Shown here: positions 34,220-42,236 of the stretch, piece after piece
How positions within the stretch are numbered: the stretch's first letter is position 1
Layout of the letters: every line of letters starts with the position of its first letter
From: Oscillospiraceae bacterium
GTDB lineage: Bacteria; Bacillota; Clostridia; Oscillospirales; Acutalibacteraceae
Direction of reading: 5' to 3'
NCBI GenBank assembly: GCA_015065975.1
Contig: SVPG01000005.1
Span: 30,104 to 94,103, forward strand
Length of the DNA: 64,000 nucleotides
Position numbers and translations under genes: made by a program
Notes under the pieces: model-generated
What the model saw: the letters and a program-made list of their open reading frames with translations, nothing else
Databases searched by the model: none
What the model was told of the DNA's origin: nothing

Positions 34220-34852
34220 ATGAGCAAAAAAAGAAAACCCGGTATAATCGAGAGCATAAAAATGGGATATGAGGCTTTTGCCTATGATACGGGCGTGTGG
34301 ATGAACAAGCTCGTCGCGAGGCTTCGCGGCGAGAAACCCGCACCGACTCATAAACCCGAAAAGTCCGTACAGCGGATTTCCGTGCAGAGAACGGCTGTCC
34401 TTTCCGAGGAGAAGAACGAGGTCGTACCTTCCGTCTCCGAATCGGATATCCTGACCGCAGAGCGGCAGGATATAGCGCAGTGGCTCGGCGAGGTAAAATT
34501 CCGCACAAGACTTTTTGCAGGCGTTGACGAGACCGACGTCTGGAAGAAGATCGGACAGCTCAACAGATTATACGACAAGGCTCTTCTCGCGGAACGCGCA
34601 AGATACGATGCCCTGCTTCAGCTTTACAGGGAACAGGGAACCGCAGCCGATGAAGAAGAGTACGAGGTGGAAGATGAACATTCTGAAGAAGGAGAACAGC
34701 TCGACTCTCGAGAAGATAATTCTGAGACGTCAGCAGAAGGCGGCGCTGAAGTACGGGTATCTGAGTCTGACGGCGAGGATAGTGCTGATAGCGCTGGCGT
34801 TCTGGCTGATACTGACTCAGGTGTTTCTGATAACTCAGGCGAAGGGGAATAG
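34220..34852 (+). CDS. Cytosolic protein with acidic tail, unknown, overlaps next gene
   Basis: A 210-residue protein without signal peptide. The first ~150 residues are a mixed, partly helical domain (KPGIIESIKMGYEAFAYDTG, DIAQWLGEVKFRTRLFAGVD, KIGQLNRLYDKALLAERARY). The last ~60 are almost all Glu/Asp/Ser. From 34674 on, the frame overlaps the signal-peptidase-like gene in another frame for 179 nt, and the acidic tail comes entirely from that overlap. It starts 3 nt after the adhesin stop. I do not recognise the family; a role in pilus secretion is suggested by context only. Confidence 0.6.
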   Translation: MSKKRKPGIIESIKMGYEAFAYDTGVWMNKLVARLRGEKPAPTHKPEKSVQRISVQRTAVLSEEKNEVVPSVSESDILTAERQDIAQWLGEVKFRTRLFAGVDETDVWKKIGQLNRLYDKALLAERARYDALLQLYREQGTAADEEEYEVEDEHSEEGEQLDSREDNSETSAEGGAEVRVSESDGEDSADSAGVLADTDSGVSDNSGEGE

Positions 34853-35228
34853 TATGTTCCCGTCCGTAAAGGACGGCGACCTTCTTATCTGCTTCAGACT
34901 GGAGCAGGGATATGTAAAGGACGATATCGTGATATACGAGCTCGACGGCGAGCAGCGCACGGGACGTGTCGTTGCGGTCGGCTCCGACGTGATAACCTTC
35001 ACGGAGAGCGGCGCGATGATGGTCAACGGAACTGTGCAGACGCAGGACGTTGTCTATGCGACCTACCCAAAGGAGGGTATCGAATATCCCTTTACCGTTC
35101 CCGACGGCTGTGTTTTCATAATGGGCGATTTCAGAACGCAGTCGGTCGACAGCCGCGATTTCGGCGCTGTCCCGACCGACAGTATCGAAGGCAAGGTCAT
35201 AACCGTCCTTCGCCGCAGAATGCTGTAA
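34674..35228 (+). CDS. Signal peptidase I-like protein with Lys to Gly change
   Basis: A 184-residue protein: one N-terminal transmembrane helix (about 33-54), the serine box GNSMFPSVKDGDLL with S60, box C/D counterparts DDIVIYE and RTGRVVAVGSD, and box E-like GCVFIMGDFRTQSVDSRDFG. In the segment that normally reads YxKRVVG, the catalytic lysine position is G97. It may therefore act as a chaperone or docking factor rather than a protease, as I recall for SipA in Streptococcus pyogenes pilus loci. Start ATG 34674 follows GAGGTGG, inside the preceding gene. Confidence 0.8.
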   Translation: MNILKKENSSTLEKIILRRQQKAALKYGYLSLTARIVLIALAFWLILTQVFLITQAKGNSMFPSVKDGDLLICFRLEQGYVKDDIVIYELDGEQRTGRVVAVGSDVITFTESGAMMVNGTVQTQDVVYATYPKEGIEYPFTVPDGCVFIMGDFRTQSVDSRDFGAVPTDSIEGKVITVLRRRML

Positions 35229-35287
35229 CGCCCTGCAGGAGACCGATGCAATACGTAATTTCAGTTTACGTTTAGGAGGATAATATA

Positions 35288-36283
35288 ATGAAGAAAGTTC
35301 TGGCAATTGTAATGTTGCTCGTTCTGACCTTCGCTTCGGCGGTCACGGTATCCGCCGCGCAGGTCGAGACAATTGAACACGTGTGGGTGGACGAAAACGG
35401 AACTGCTCTCGCAGACGGAGAATATCCCGATATCGCGCTTGATTTCGATCTCCGTGTCGCGTCGGCAAGAGATAACACACACACGGAATACGGCGTCACT
35501 GAGTCGCTCCCGAATATCACCATCACAAAGCCTGTCGGAAGCAATAAGATCTGCATCGACGGCATTGAGAATCTCAAGGGCGCGGGTTATTTCACATATG
35601 AGTTCACAGCAGCTGACCCCAATGTTGCGGGTGTTAACGTGAGCACAGACACCTATGCCGTTGAGATACTCCGCACCTTCGTCATGGCCGACGGCAAGGC
35701 GACCGAAGAGGTTGAGACAAAGTCCATCGCGTTCTATGAGATACAGGACGAAGCCCGCGTCAAGGTCGACACCATCAGCTCCACCTTCGTCACAAGCGAT
35801 CTTGCCATCGACAAGGCTGTCACGGGCAACCTCGCATACAAGGACGATCGGTTCACCGTTGAGCTCACCTTCTCGTTCGACGGCGAGATAAAGACCGATA
35901 TCGTTCTTCCCGACAGCACCGTTGTCGCATTTGATGAGGGAAGCTCCACAGCTACCGCAACCATCGAGATCAGCGATAACGACGGCGTTATGACCGTTAC
36001 CGATATTCCCGCAGGCGTCAATGTCACAGTCAACGAGACCGACCCCGGTGATTACGAGCTTGTCGGATACAGCGTAGACGGCGCAGACAGCACAAAGGAA
36101 GCTCCCACGATCACAGCTTCCGCCGAGGACGCAAGCGTTGTCATAACCAACGATTACAGCACAGAGATCGATATGGGCGTCACTCTTGACAGCCTTCCCT
36201 ATGTACTTATCCTTCTTACGGTCGGCGGCGCAGCAGTTTTCTATTTTATAAAGATGCGCAGAAACGCTCTCGAGGCTGAATAA
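35288..36283 (+). CDS. Pilin-like surface protein with unusual sorting signal
   Basis: A 331-residue exported protein: signal peptide about 1-23 (ending VSAAQ), an N-terminal beta domain with YPDIALDFDLRVAS, and a DUF5979/Cna-B-like domain from about 165 (LAIDKAVTGNLAYKDDRF, VTVTDIPAGVNVTVNETDPGDYEL). The C terminus has the layout of a sorting signal, with IDMG at 294-297, then VTLDSLPY, a hydrophobic helix and KMRRN. It aligns by eye with PNTGISLDSLPY of the adhesin, so Thr is Met and Pro is Ile. TAGGAGG precedes the ATG; the sortase gene follows after 6 nt. Confidence 0.78.
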   Translation: MKKVLAIVMLLVLTFASAVTVSAAQVETIEHVWVDENGTALADGEYPDIALDFDLRVASARDNTHTEYGVTESLPNITITKPVGSNKICIDGIENLKGAGYFTYEFTAADPNVAGVNVSTDTYAVEILRTFVMADGKATEEVETKSIAFYEIQDEARVKVDTISSTFVTSDLAIDKAVTGNLAYKDDRFTVELTFSFDGEIKTDIVLPDSTVVAFDEGSSTATATIEISDNDGVMTVTDIPAGVNVTVNETDPGDYELVGYSVDGADSTKEAPTITASAEDASVVITNDYSTEIDMGVTLDSLPYVLILLTVGGAAVFYFIKMRRNALEAE

Positions 36284-36289
36284 CAGACG

Positions 36290-37075
36290 ATGGAGTTTTC
36301 CAAAATACTGCTCAAAGGACTCAACGGGCTTTTAAGCTTTTTCATGGCGGTCGTCCTGTGCGCAGCGGGAGCATATTCGGTTTATGCCCTGTGGGACAAC
36401 AATCAGGTCTACGCCAGAGCGGAAAACGTTATGGCTCAGATGCAGGAGCTCAAACCCGAGATCGAGGAGAGCGAAGACGGACAGGTCGTTTCCTTCTCCG
36501 ATCTGCTTGAGATAAACTCCGACGTGTGCGCGTGGGTCACTTTGGATAACACAAAGATAAATTACCCTGTTCTTCAGGGCGATACCAATCTTACCTATAT
36601 CAATACCGATATCTACGGCGAGTTTTCGCTCGCAGGAAGTATTTATCTCGATTCGCGAAACTCTTCCGATTTTACCGATACATATTCTCTCCTTTACGGA
36701 CACCGTATGGACGGCGGAAGAATGTTCGGCGACCTTGATAAATACAAGGAGCCCGGTTTCCTCTCCGAGAATAAAACGGGCACCCTTATGACCCCCAATG
36801 CAGTATATGACCTTGAGGTTTATGCCTGCATCGTTGTCGGCTCGTCGGACAATATGCTTTACAATCCGAAGCTCGGACCCGACGGCATCGGCGCACTGCT
36901 CTCCTATGTCGAGCAGAAAGCCCTTTTCTTCGACAGCGAATCGGCATCAAAAATCAGAGCACAGGGAGCGAATGCAAAGATACTTGCATTTTCCACCTGT
37001 TCATCGGAATTTACCGATGCGAGAACGATACTCCTGGCTGCAATGACTGAGAGCACCGCCGAAACGGTGCAGTAG
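36290..37075 (+). CDS. Class B sortase (pilus-type)
   Basis: A 261-residue membrane-anchored transpeptidase: N-terminal helix (about 14-36), then the sortase beta barrel. DVCAWVTLDNTKINYPVLQ is typical of class B; catalytic His is in LLYGHRMDGGRMFGDLDKY, Cys in ILAFSTCSSEF, and Arg in TDARTILLA. It cleaves sorting signals and joins pilins to one another or to peptidoglycan. It starts 6 nt after the pilin-like gene, probably its cognate substrate. Confidence 0.9.
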   Translation: MEFSKILLKGLNGLLSFFMAVVLCAAGAYSVYALWDNNQVYARAENVMAQMQELKPEIEESEDGQVVSFSDLLEINSDVCAWVTLDNTKINYPVLQGDTNLTYINTDIYGEFSLAGSIYLDSRNSSDFTDTYSLLYGHRMDGGRMFGDLDKYKEPGFLSENKTGTLMTPNAVYDLEVYACIVVGSSDNMLYNPKLGPDGIGALLSYVEQKALFFDSESASKIRAQGANAKILAFSTCSSEFTDARTILLAAMTESTAETVQ

Positions 37076-37114
37076 AGCCGCAGCAGTTCAATAATGAAAG
37101 GAATGTTGACAAGT

Positions 37115-38062
37115 ATGAGAAAGCATATGAAGAGCTCCTTACTGGCTCTGCTTATGGTCGGCGTGATCATCTCCATGACCGTGTTTGCCGCTCCGGTATT
37201 TGCCGAAGAAACAGCAGACCTGGGCGCTGCCCTCGAGCTTGAGGCGGTCATCTCCCTGACCGATCACCCCGATGATTTTTCTGAGGATTACACCGTTGCC
37301 CTTACCGCGGCAGACGAGGAAACCCCCATGCCCGTGGGCTGCAACGGCGACACATGGTACGGCACAAGAACAGGTGCAGGCTCCATAGCTGTCGACCCCA
37401 TCAACTTCGGGCGTCCGGGTATCTATGAGTATTCGATGGAACAGATCGCAGGATCTGCCGATCGCTGGACATACGACGACGCCGTCTATGAGATCGTTGT
37501 TTACGTAACAAACAACGCCGAGGGCGGTCTTGACGTAAACGCAGCCATCCGCAAGGAAGGCGAGGAGGAGAAGAGCGAGCTCGTTTTTGTCAATGTCTAC
37601 GAGCCCCTTCCCGTTTCGGTCGGCATCACAGCAAAGAAGACCATGGACGGCAAGGTTCCCGAGAACGGCGCTTTCGAGTTTGTGCTCGAGGACTGGGACG
37701 GCAACGTGCTTGAGACAGTCAGCAACACCGACGGCGGCGTTATCAGCTTCTCCGATGTCGAGTTCAAAGAGGCTGGCGTTTATGAGCTGACCGTTTACGA
37801 AGTCGAGGGAACAAACAAGAGAATCACCTATGATACCAGCAAATATGCTGTTATCGTCACCGTCACACAGGACGGCGACCTCGTTGCAGACATTTCCTAC
37901 GAGAAGAACGGCAGAGATTACAGCGGCGATATCATCTTCGCAAATATGACAGGACCCAAGATGGGCGATGATACAAACATCGGTCTGTGGATCGGTCTTT
38001 GCGCGGCAAGTGCTGTTGTAATAATCCTTCTCTTCGTCCTCGGAAAGAAAAAGGATAAATAA
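37115..38062 (+). CDS. Pilin-like surface protein, PKMG sorting signal
   Basis: A 315-residue exported protein: signal peptide with core SLLALLMVGVIISMTVFA, two pilin-type beta domains (streptococcal-pilin FctA-like first domain with NFGRPGIYEYSMEQIAG and YEIVVYVTNN; second with VGITAKKTMDGKVPENGAFEF and VYELTVYEVEG). The C terminus reads PKMG at 281-284, then DDTNIGLW, a hydrophobic helix and KKKDK; relatives usually have PKTGD. Start taken as ATG 37115 after AAAGGA; ATG 37094 is possible. It lies between the two sortase genes. Confidence 0.82.
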   Translation: MRKHMKSSLLALLMVGVIISMTVFAAPVFAEETADLGAALELEAVISLTDHPDDFSEDYTVALTAADEETPMPVGCNGDTWYGTRTGAGSIAVDPINFGRPGIYEYSMEQIAGSADRWTYDDAVYEIVVYVTNNAEGGLDVNAAIRKEGEEEKSELVFVNVYEPLPVSVGITAKKTMDGKVPENGAFEFVLEDWDGNVLETVSNTDGGVISFSDVEFKEAGVYELTVYEVEGTNKRITYDTSKYAVIVTVTQDGDLVADISYEKNGRDYSGDIIFANMTGPKMGDDTNIGLWIGLCAASAVVIILLFVLGKKKDK

Positions 38063-38068
38063 TCTTAC

Positions 38069-38100
38069 CGACCGCAGGCGATGATAAAAGCCTGCGGTCG
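38069..38100 (+). terminator. Hairpin between the second pilin and second sortase
   Basis: Perfect 11-bp repeat CGACCGCAGGC/GCCTGCGGTCG with a 10-nt loop, followed by an AT-rich but not T-rich stretch. A partial terminator or RNA-stability element that could set pilin above sortase. Confidence 0.6.
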
Positions 38101-38125
38101 ATATTGTATAAATGGAGTTATAAAG

Positions 38126-38872
38126 ATGAAAAAACCTGTAAGGATAGCGCTTTGCTGTATCTGTGCAGCCATTCTCGCCTTTTCGGCCTATAAAATAATC
38201 AGCATCGCAGCCGAATACGGCAAGGCGGAATCGGTATACGAGGACACAGCAAAACAGGCCGTGACGGTCGTCGAAACCTCGCAGAGTGACGCGTCAAAGC
38301 CGCCGATAACGGTCGACCTCGCCGCTTTGCAGAGCGAAAACAGCAGCATCATCGGCTGGATATACTGTGAGGGCACGCCGATAAATTATCCCGTAGTCCA
38401 GAGCACCGACAACGAATATTTCGTGCGCCGTATGCCTGACGGTACAAAGAATCAGGCGGGCTCGATCTTTATGGATTACCGCTGCTCGCCGACCTGTCAG
38501 GACACAAACACCATAATATACGGTCATAATATGAAGAACGGCTCGATGTTCGCCTCTCTCAAATCGTTCAGCTCGCAGAGCTTTTACGATGCCCACCCCG
38601 TCGTGTGGTTCTTCACCCCTGCGCAGACCTATCGCGTGGAGCTCGTCGCGGGCTATGTCACCTCGACATCGTCCGAGGCTTTTGAGATGTTTACGGACAG
38701 GGAGAATATGCTCTCGTTTCTCAATTCTGCTGTGAGCAAATCCTCCTTTGTCTCGACGGTCGCCCCCGCAGGTGTCGAGCAGGTCATGACCCTCGCAACC
38801 TGTTCCTACGAATATGACGCCGCACGCTACGTCCTCATCGGAAGTATCGTGCCGATAGAAGGAGGAATATAA
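38126..38872 (+). CDS. Class B sortase
   Basis: A 248-residue sortase: N-terminal helix (about 7-28), IIGWIYCEGTPINYPVVQSTD (class B feature), catalytic His in IIYGHNMKNGSMFASLKSF, Cys in VMTLATCSYEYD, and Arg in AARYVLIGS. The LATC form is closer to housekeeping or anchoring class B enzymes than the first sortase. ATG 38126 follows TGGAG. The next small gene begins directly after its stop. Confidence 0.9.
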   Translation: MKKPVRIALCCICAAILAFSAYKIISIAAEYGKAESVYEDTAKQAVTVVETSQSDASKPPITVDLAALQSENSSIIGWIYCEGTPINYPVVQSTDNEYFVRRMPDGTKNQAGSIFMDYRCSPTCQDTNTIIYGHNMKNGSMFASLKSFSSQSFYDAHPVVWFFTPAQTYRVELVAGYVTSTSSEAFEMFTDRENMLSFLNSAVSKSSFVSTVAPAGVEQVMTLATCSYEYDAARYVLIGSIVPIEGGI

Positions 38873-39073
38873 ATGGAGTTCAGAGAGCTGAGCGGAGCCA
38901 ATATGGATATTGATTTCAGCAATCCCGAATGGGGAAATTCCGTCTGCCCGTGGAACGAAGCGGAAAAGACGGACGTGCATAAATGCGCGGTGAAGGACGT
39001 GTCGATCTGCAAATACTTCTGCGGCATTCGTCCCCTCGATACCGTCCTGTGCAGCTACCCCGATAAGCAGTGA
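38873..39073 (+). CDS. Small cysteine-rich protein, unknown
   Basis: A 66-residue protein with five cysteines and one histidine in the pattern C-x12-HxC-x7-CxxxC, then a late LCSYP. No signal peptide, so it is cytosolic, possibly metal-binding. AAGGAGG lies upstream and its ATG directly abuts the sortase stop, which supports a real gene of this operon. Family not recognised. Confidence 0.6.
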   Translation: MEFRELSGANMDIDFSNPEWGNSVCPWNEAEKTDVHKCAVKDVSICKYFCGIRPLDTVLCSYPDKQ

Positions 39074-39087
39074 TTGAAAAGTTTCTA

Positions 39088-39145
39088 TCGACTAAAGCCC
39101 CTTTCCGTGCTATAATAGTCAAGACTATGCACGAAAGGGGCTTTT
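39088..39145 (+). promoter_or_regulatory. Terminator with the next promoter built into it
   Basis: A long hairpin, AAAGCCCCTTTCCGTGC (39094-39110) with GCACGAAAGGGGCTTTT (39129-39145), ends the sortase operon. The left arm fills exactly the 17-nt spacer of a promoter: TCGACT at 39088-39093 and TATAAT at 39111-39116 in the loop. Transcription would start near 39123. The right arm AAAGGGG then serves as ribosome site for the GTG at 39149. Confidence 0.7.
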
Positions 39146-39148
39146 GCT

Positions 39149-41737
39149 GTGTCCACGCAACCGAAACGAAGAATCAGTACGGCTCTGCTCGCTCACGTCG
39201 ACGCGGGCAAGACGACGCTGGCAGAAGCCATTCTCTACTGCAGCGGAAAATCAAGAAGCCTCGGCAGAGTCGATCACGGCGATACCGCGCTCGATACCCA
39301 TCGGCTCGAGCGTGAACGCGGAATCACCATCTTTTCGAGCCAGGCTGTTTTCAGCGCAGGCGACTTCGAGGTCACCCTGCTCGACACTCCCGGGCATATC
39401 GACTTTTCTTCCGAGACCGAACGTGTTTTGCAGGTGCTCGATTACGCGGTGCTTGTTATAAGCGGCAACGACGGCGTCCAGTCGCACACGCGCACGCTCT
39501 GGAAGCTTCTTCAGATATATAATATCCCGACGCTTGTTTTTGTAACGAAGATGGATTTTGCCCGTCACAGCATGGACGAGCTTATGGACAAGCTTCGCGA
39601 TGAGCTCGACTCGGGCTGTGTCAATTTCAGCTCCGATGATGCGGACGCCCGAAACGAAGCGCTTGCGATGTGCTCGGAACAGCTTCTCGAAAAATATCTC
39701 GCGGGCGAGGAGATAGACGACAGCGACATAGCGCAGCTTGTCAGCCGCCGCCGTGTTTTCCCCTGCTTTTTCGGCTCGGGACTAAAGCTGACGGGAGTCG
39801 AGGAGTTTCTTTCGGGTCTGCAGCGCCTTTGCGTGCCGCAGAATTACCCCGACGCTTTCGGAGCAAAGGTTTTTAAGATCAGCCGTGACAAAAACGACCG
39901 CCTGACCCATCTTAAGGTCACGGGCGGCGTGCTTCACGTGAAGGATACGGTGACGGTCGGAACCTCGTCCGAGAAGATCAACCAGATAAGGGTCTATTCG
40001 GGCGAGAAATATATAACCGTCGACAAAGCGGAGGCGGGAAGCGTCTGCGCCGTTACGGGACCCGTAAATACATATAACGGAATGGGACTCGGTTACGAGG
40101 CAAATTCCGAAAAACCTATCCTCGAGCCTGTTATGAATTATCGCATCGTTCTGCCGAAAGGCTGCGATGCACAGACGATGCTGCCGAAGCTTCGTATGCT
40201 TGAGGAGGAAGACCCCCAGCTTCACATCTCGTGGAGCGAGTATCTCCAGGAGATTCACGTAAGCCTCATGGGCGATATCCAGGTCGAGATTCTCAAAAGC
40301 CTGATTGCCGACAAATTCGGCGTTGAAGTGGAGATAGACGAGGGCAGAGTCCTTTATAAGGAAACGATATCGAACGTCGTTGAGGGTGTCGGTCACTATG
40401 AGCCCCTTCGCCACTATGCGGAGGTTCATCTGCTGATGGAACCGCTCCCGAGGGGAAGCGGACTGGTCTTTGACACGACCTGCAGTGAGGACAGTCTCGA
40501 CCGCAACTGGCAGAGGCTTATTCTGATGCACCTCGGCGAAAAACAGCATCTCGGCGTGCTGACAGGTTCGCCTATAACCGATATGAAGATAACCCTCGCC
40601 GCCGGTCGTGCGCATCTCAAGCACACCGAGGGCGGAGATTTCCGTCAGGCAACCTACCGCGCCGTGCGTCAGGGTCTTATGCAGGCGCAGTCGGTGCTGC
40701 TCGAGCCCTATTATTCGTTCAGGCTTGAGGTGCCGTTTGAACAGCTCGGAAGGGCGATAAACGATATACGTATGCGAAAGGGAACGGTCGGACGGCCCGA
40801 AGAAAGCGGCGGAATGTCTATACTCACAGGCCGCGCACCCGTCGTTCTGATGAACGGATATGCCGCAGAGGTTGCCGCCTACACGGGCGGACGCGGACGA
40901 ATATTCTTCGAGCCCGCAGGCTATGACGAGTGTCACGATACCGAAAAGGTGGTCTGCGAGATATGCTACCAGCCCGAGGCAGACGTCGATAATCCGCCCG
41001 ATTCCGTATTCTGCGCTCACGGCGGAGGCTTCTGCGTGAAGTGGGATAAAGTTCCCGAATATATGCATCTCGAAAGCTGTATGAAGAAGGGCAGGAGCGA
41101 GAGCGTCGTAAGCCATCGCACGCTCAATATCGACGAAAAAGAGCTCGAGGCGATAATGGAAAGGGAGTTCGGTCCCGTAAAATACAACATTTACCGCCGT
41201 TCGGAACGGGTCGATACGACCGAGAAGAAAATAGAGCTCCCCGAACCGAGAAAGCAGTATGTCATCGTCGACGGCTACAACGTGATTTTCGCTTGGGACG
41301 ACCTCAAGCAGCTCGCCGAGGTCAGCCTCGATGCCGCAAGAGACCGACTCATGAACATCCTGTGCAATTACAGCGCATATACAAAGATAAATGTCATTCT
41401 CGTCTTTGATGCCTACCGTGTTCCCGGAGGTCGGGGCGAACGCTTCGAGTACCATAATATCCGGGTGGCTTTCACAAAGGAGCACGAGCTGGGTGATAAC
41501 TATATCGAATCGCTCGTCGCCGAAATCGGCAAGAATGAATATGTGCGCGTCGTTTCGTCCGACAGGCTGATTCAGCTTTCCGTTATCCGTTCGGGTGTGC
41601 TTCGCACGTCTGCGCGCGATTTTGAAAACGAAGTCGATCAGGTTCACGCACGTATTGCCGAAGCGCTCGACAACCTCAATAAAGGCGTAAAAACGACTAC
41701 TATCGGTGATATAGTAAATAAAAATTACAATGAGTAA
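39149..41737 (+). CDS. Tet(M)-like translational GTPase fused to NYN (YacP/Rae1-like) nuclease domain
   Basis: An 862-residue protein. The first ~600 residues are an EF-G/Tet(M)-type ribosomal GTPase: G1 AHVDAGKTT (about 15-23), DTPGHIDF, VTKMD, then domains II-V. A Cys/His-rich segment follows (CEIC from residue 603, CAHGGGFC, HLESC). Residues about 700-830 form a NYN/PIN-like domain (YVIVDGYNVIF, VILVFDAYRV, VSSDRLIQ), as in YacP/Rae1, a ribosome-associated A-site mRNA endonuclease of Bacillus. Tet(M) proteins are about 640 residues, so the extension is extra. It may free or cut stalled ribosome-mRNA complexes or give tetracycline protection; this is inference. Start is GTG 39149. Confidence 0.85.
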   Translation: MSTQPKRRISTALLAHVDAGKTTLAEAILYCSGKSRSLGRVDHGDTALDTHRLERERGITIFSSQAVFSAGDFEVTLLDTPGHIDFSSETERVLQVLDYAVLVISGNDGVQSHTRTLWKLLQIYNIPTLVFVTKMDFARHSMDELMDKLRDELDSGCVNFSSDDADARNEALAMCSEQLLEKYLAGEEIDDSDIAQLVSRRRVFPCFFGSGLKLTGVEEFLSGLQRLCVPQNYPDAFGAKVFKISRDKNDRLTHLKVTGGVLHVKDTVTVGTSSEKINQIRVYSGEKYITVDKAEAGSVCAVTGPVNTYNGMGLGYEANSEKPILEPVMNYRIVLPKGCDAQTMLPKLRMLEEEDPQLHISWSEYLQEIHVSLMGDIQVEILKSLIADKFGVEVEIDEGRVLYKETISNVVEGVGHYEPLRHYAEVHLLMEPLPRGSGLVFDTTCSEDSLDRNWQRLILMHLGEKQHLGVLTGSPITDMKITLAAGRAHLKHTEGGDFRQATYRAVRQGLMQAQSVLLEPYYSFRLEVPFEQLGRAINDIRMRKGTVGRPEESGGMSILTGRAPVVLMNGYAAEVAAYTGGRGRIFFEPAGYDECHDTEKVVCEICYQPEADVDNPPDSVFCAHGGGFCVKWDKVPEYMHLESCMKKGRSESVVSHRTLNIDEKELEAIMEREFGPVKYNIYRRSERVDTTEKKIELPEPRKQYVIVDGYNVIFAWDDLKQLAEVSLDAARDRLMNILCNYSAYTKINVILVFDAYRVPGGRGERFEYHNIRVAFTKEHELGDNYIESLVAEIGKNEYVRVVSSDRLIQLSVIRSGVLRTSARDFENEVDQVHARIAEALDNLNKGVKTTTIGDIVNKNYNE

Positions 41738-41739
41738 AT

Positions 41740-41767
41740 AAAAACAGCCGCTAACGCGGCTGTTTTT
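41740..41767. terminator. Bidirectional terminator
   Basis: AAAACAGCCGC and GCGGCTGTTTT around TAAC, with A-rich and T-rich flanks, between two convergent genes. Confidence 0.8.
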
Positions 41768-41768
41768 A

Positions 41769-42236
41769 TTAATTTATCTCCTTGTAATGCTGTGCGTGAA
41801 TACCGATGTGACCGATTCCGAGAATGACACATCCTATCAGCATCCAGACAACCTTTCCGTAAATTCCGAGCAGAAAAAACGCGATAACGGGCAGAGTCGC
41901 TCCCGCGAGCGGTACGCCGAGAATACTGCTGTAAAAATCCAAAAGGGTATGCTCGCTTTTAAAATATCTTATCCACCATATTTCGTAAAGCACCATGAAC
42001 GCAAACGCGGCGACCAGCCACCACGACCACGCCGACCACGGGCGCAGGTTAAAATCAGAAAAGCACAGCGCACAGCAGGTCGTTATTCCTTCACCCGCGC
42101 GCTCGAAAAACGCAAGCACCTTGTTTTCGTTTTCGGCGCTGTATCCCTTCGGCTGATGCTTTGTCCAGATGATGTTGGGAATAAAAAGCATGAGCAGAAA
42201 AACGAGCCCGACATATGAAAAACCTAAATGTCCCAT
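41769..42236 (-). CDS. Polytopic membrane protein in a PadR operon
   Basis: A 155-residue protein with about four transmembrane helices (about 5-22, 70-90, 100-120, 127-148) and two short polar loops. It starts GHLGFSYVGLVFLLMLFIPNIIWTKHQP when the Met is left off. No enzyme motif is seen. Its start overlaps the end of padR by 13 nt, and pairing with PadR is common for this kind of protein. Function unknown. Confidence 0.7.
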   Translation of the reverse strand: MGHLGFSYVGLVFLLMLFIPNIIWTKHQPKGYSAENENKVLAFFERAGEGITTCCALCFSDFNLRPWSAWSWWLVAAFAFMVLYEIWWIRYFKSEHTLLDFYSSILGVPLAGATLPVIAFFLLGIYGKVVWMLIGCVILGIGHIGIHAQHYKEIN

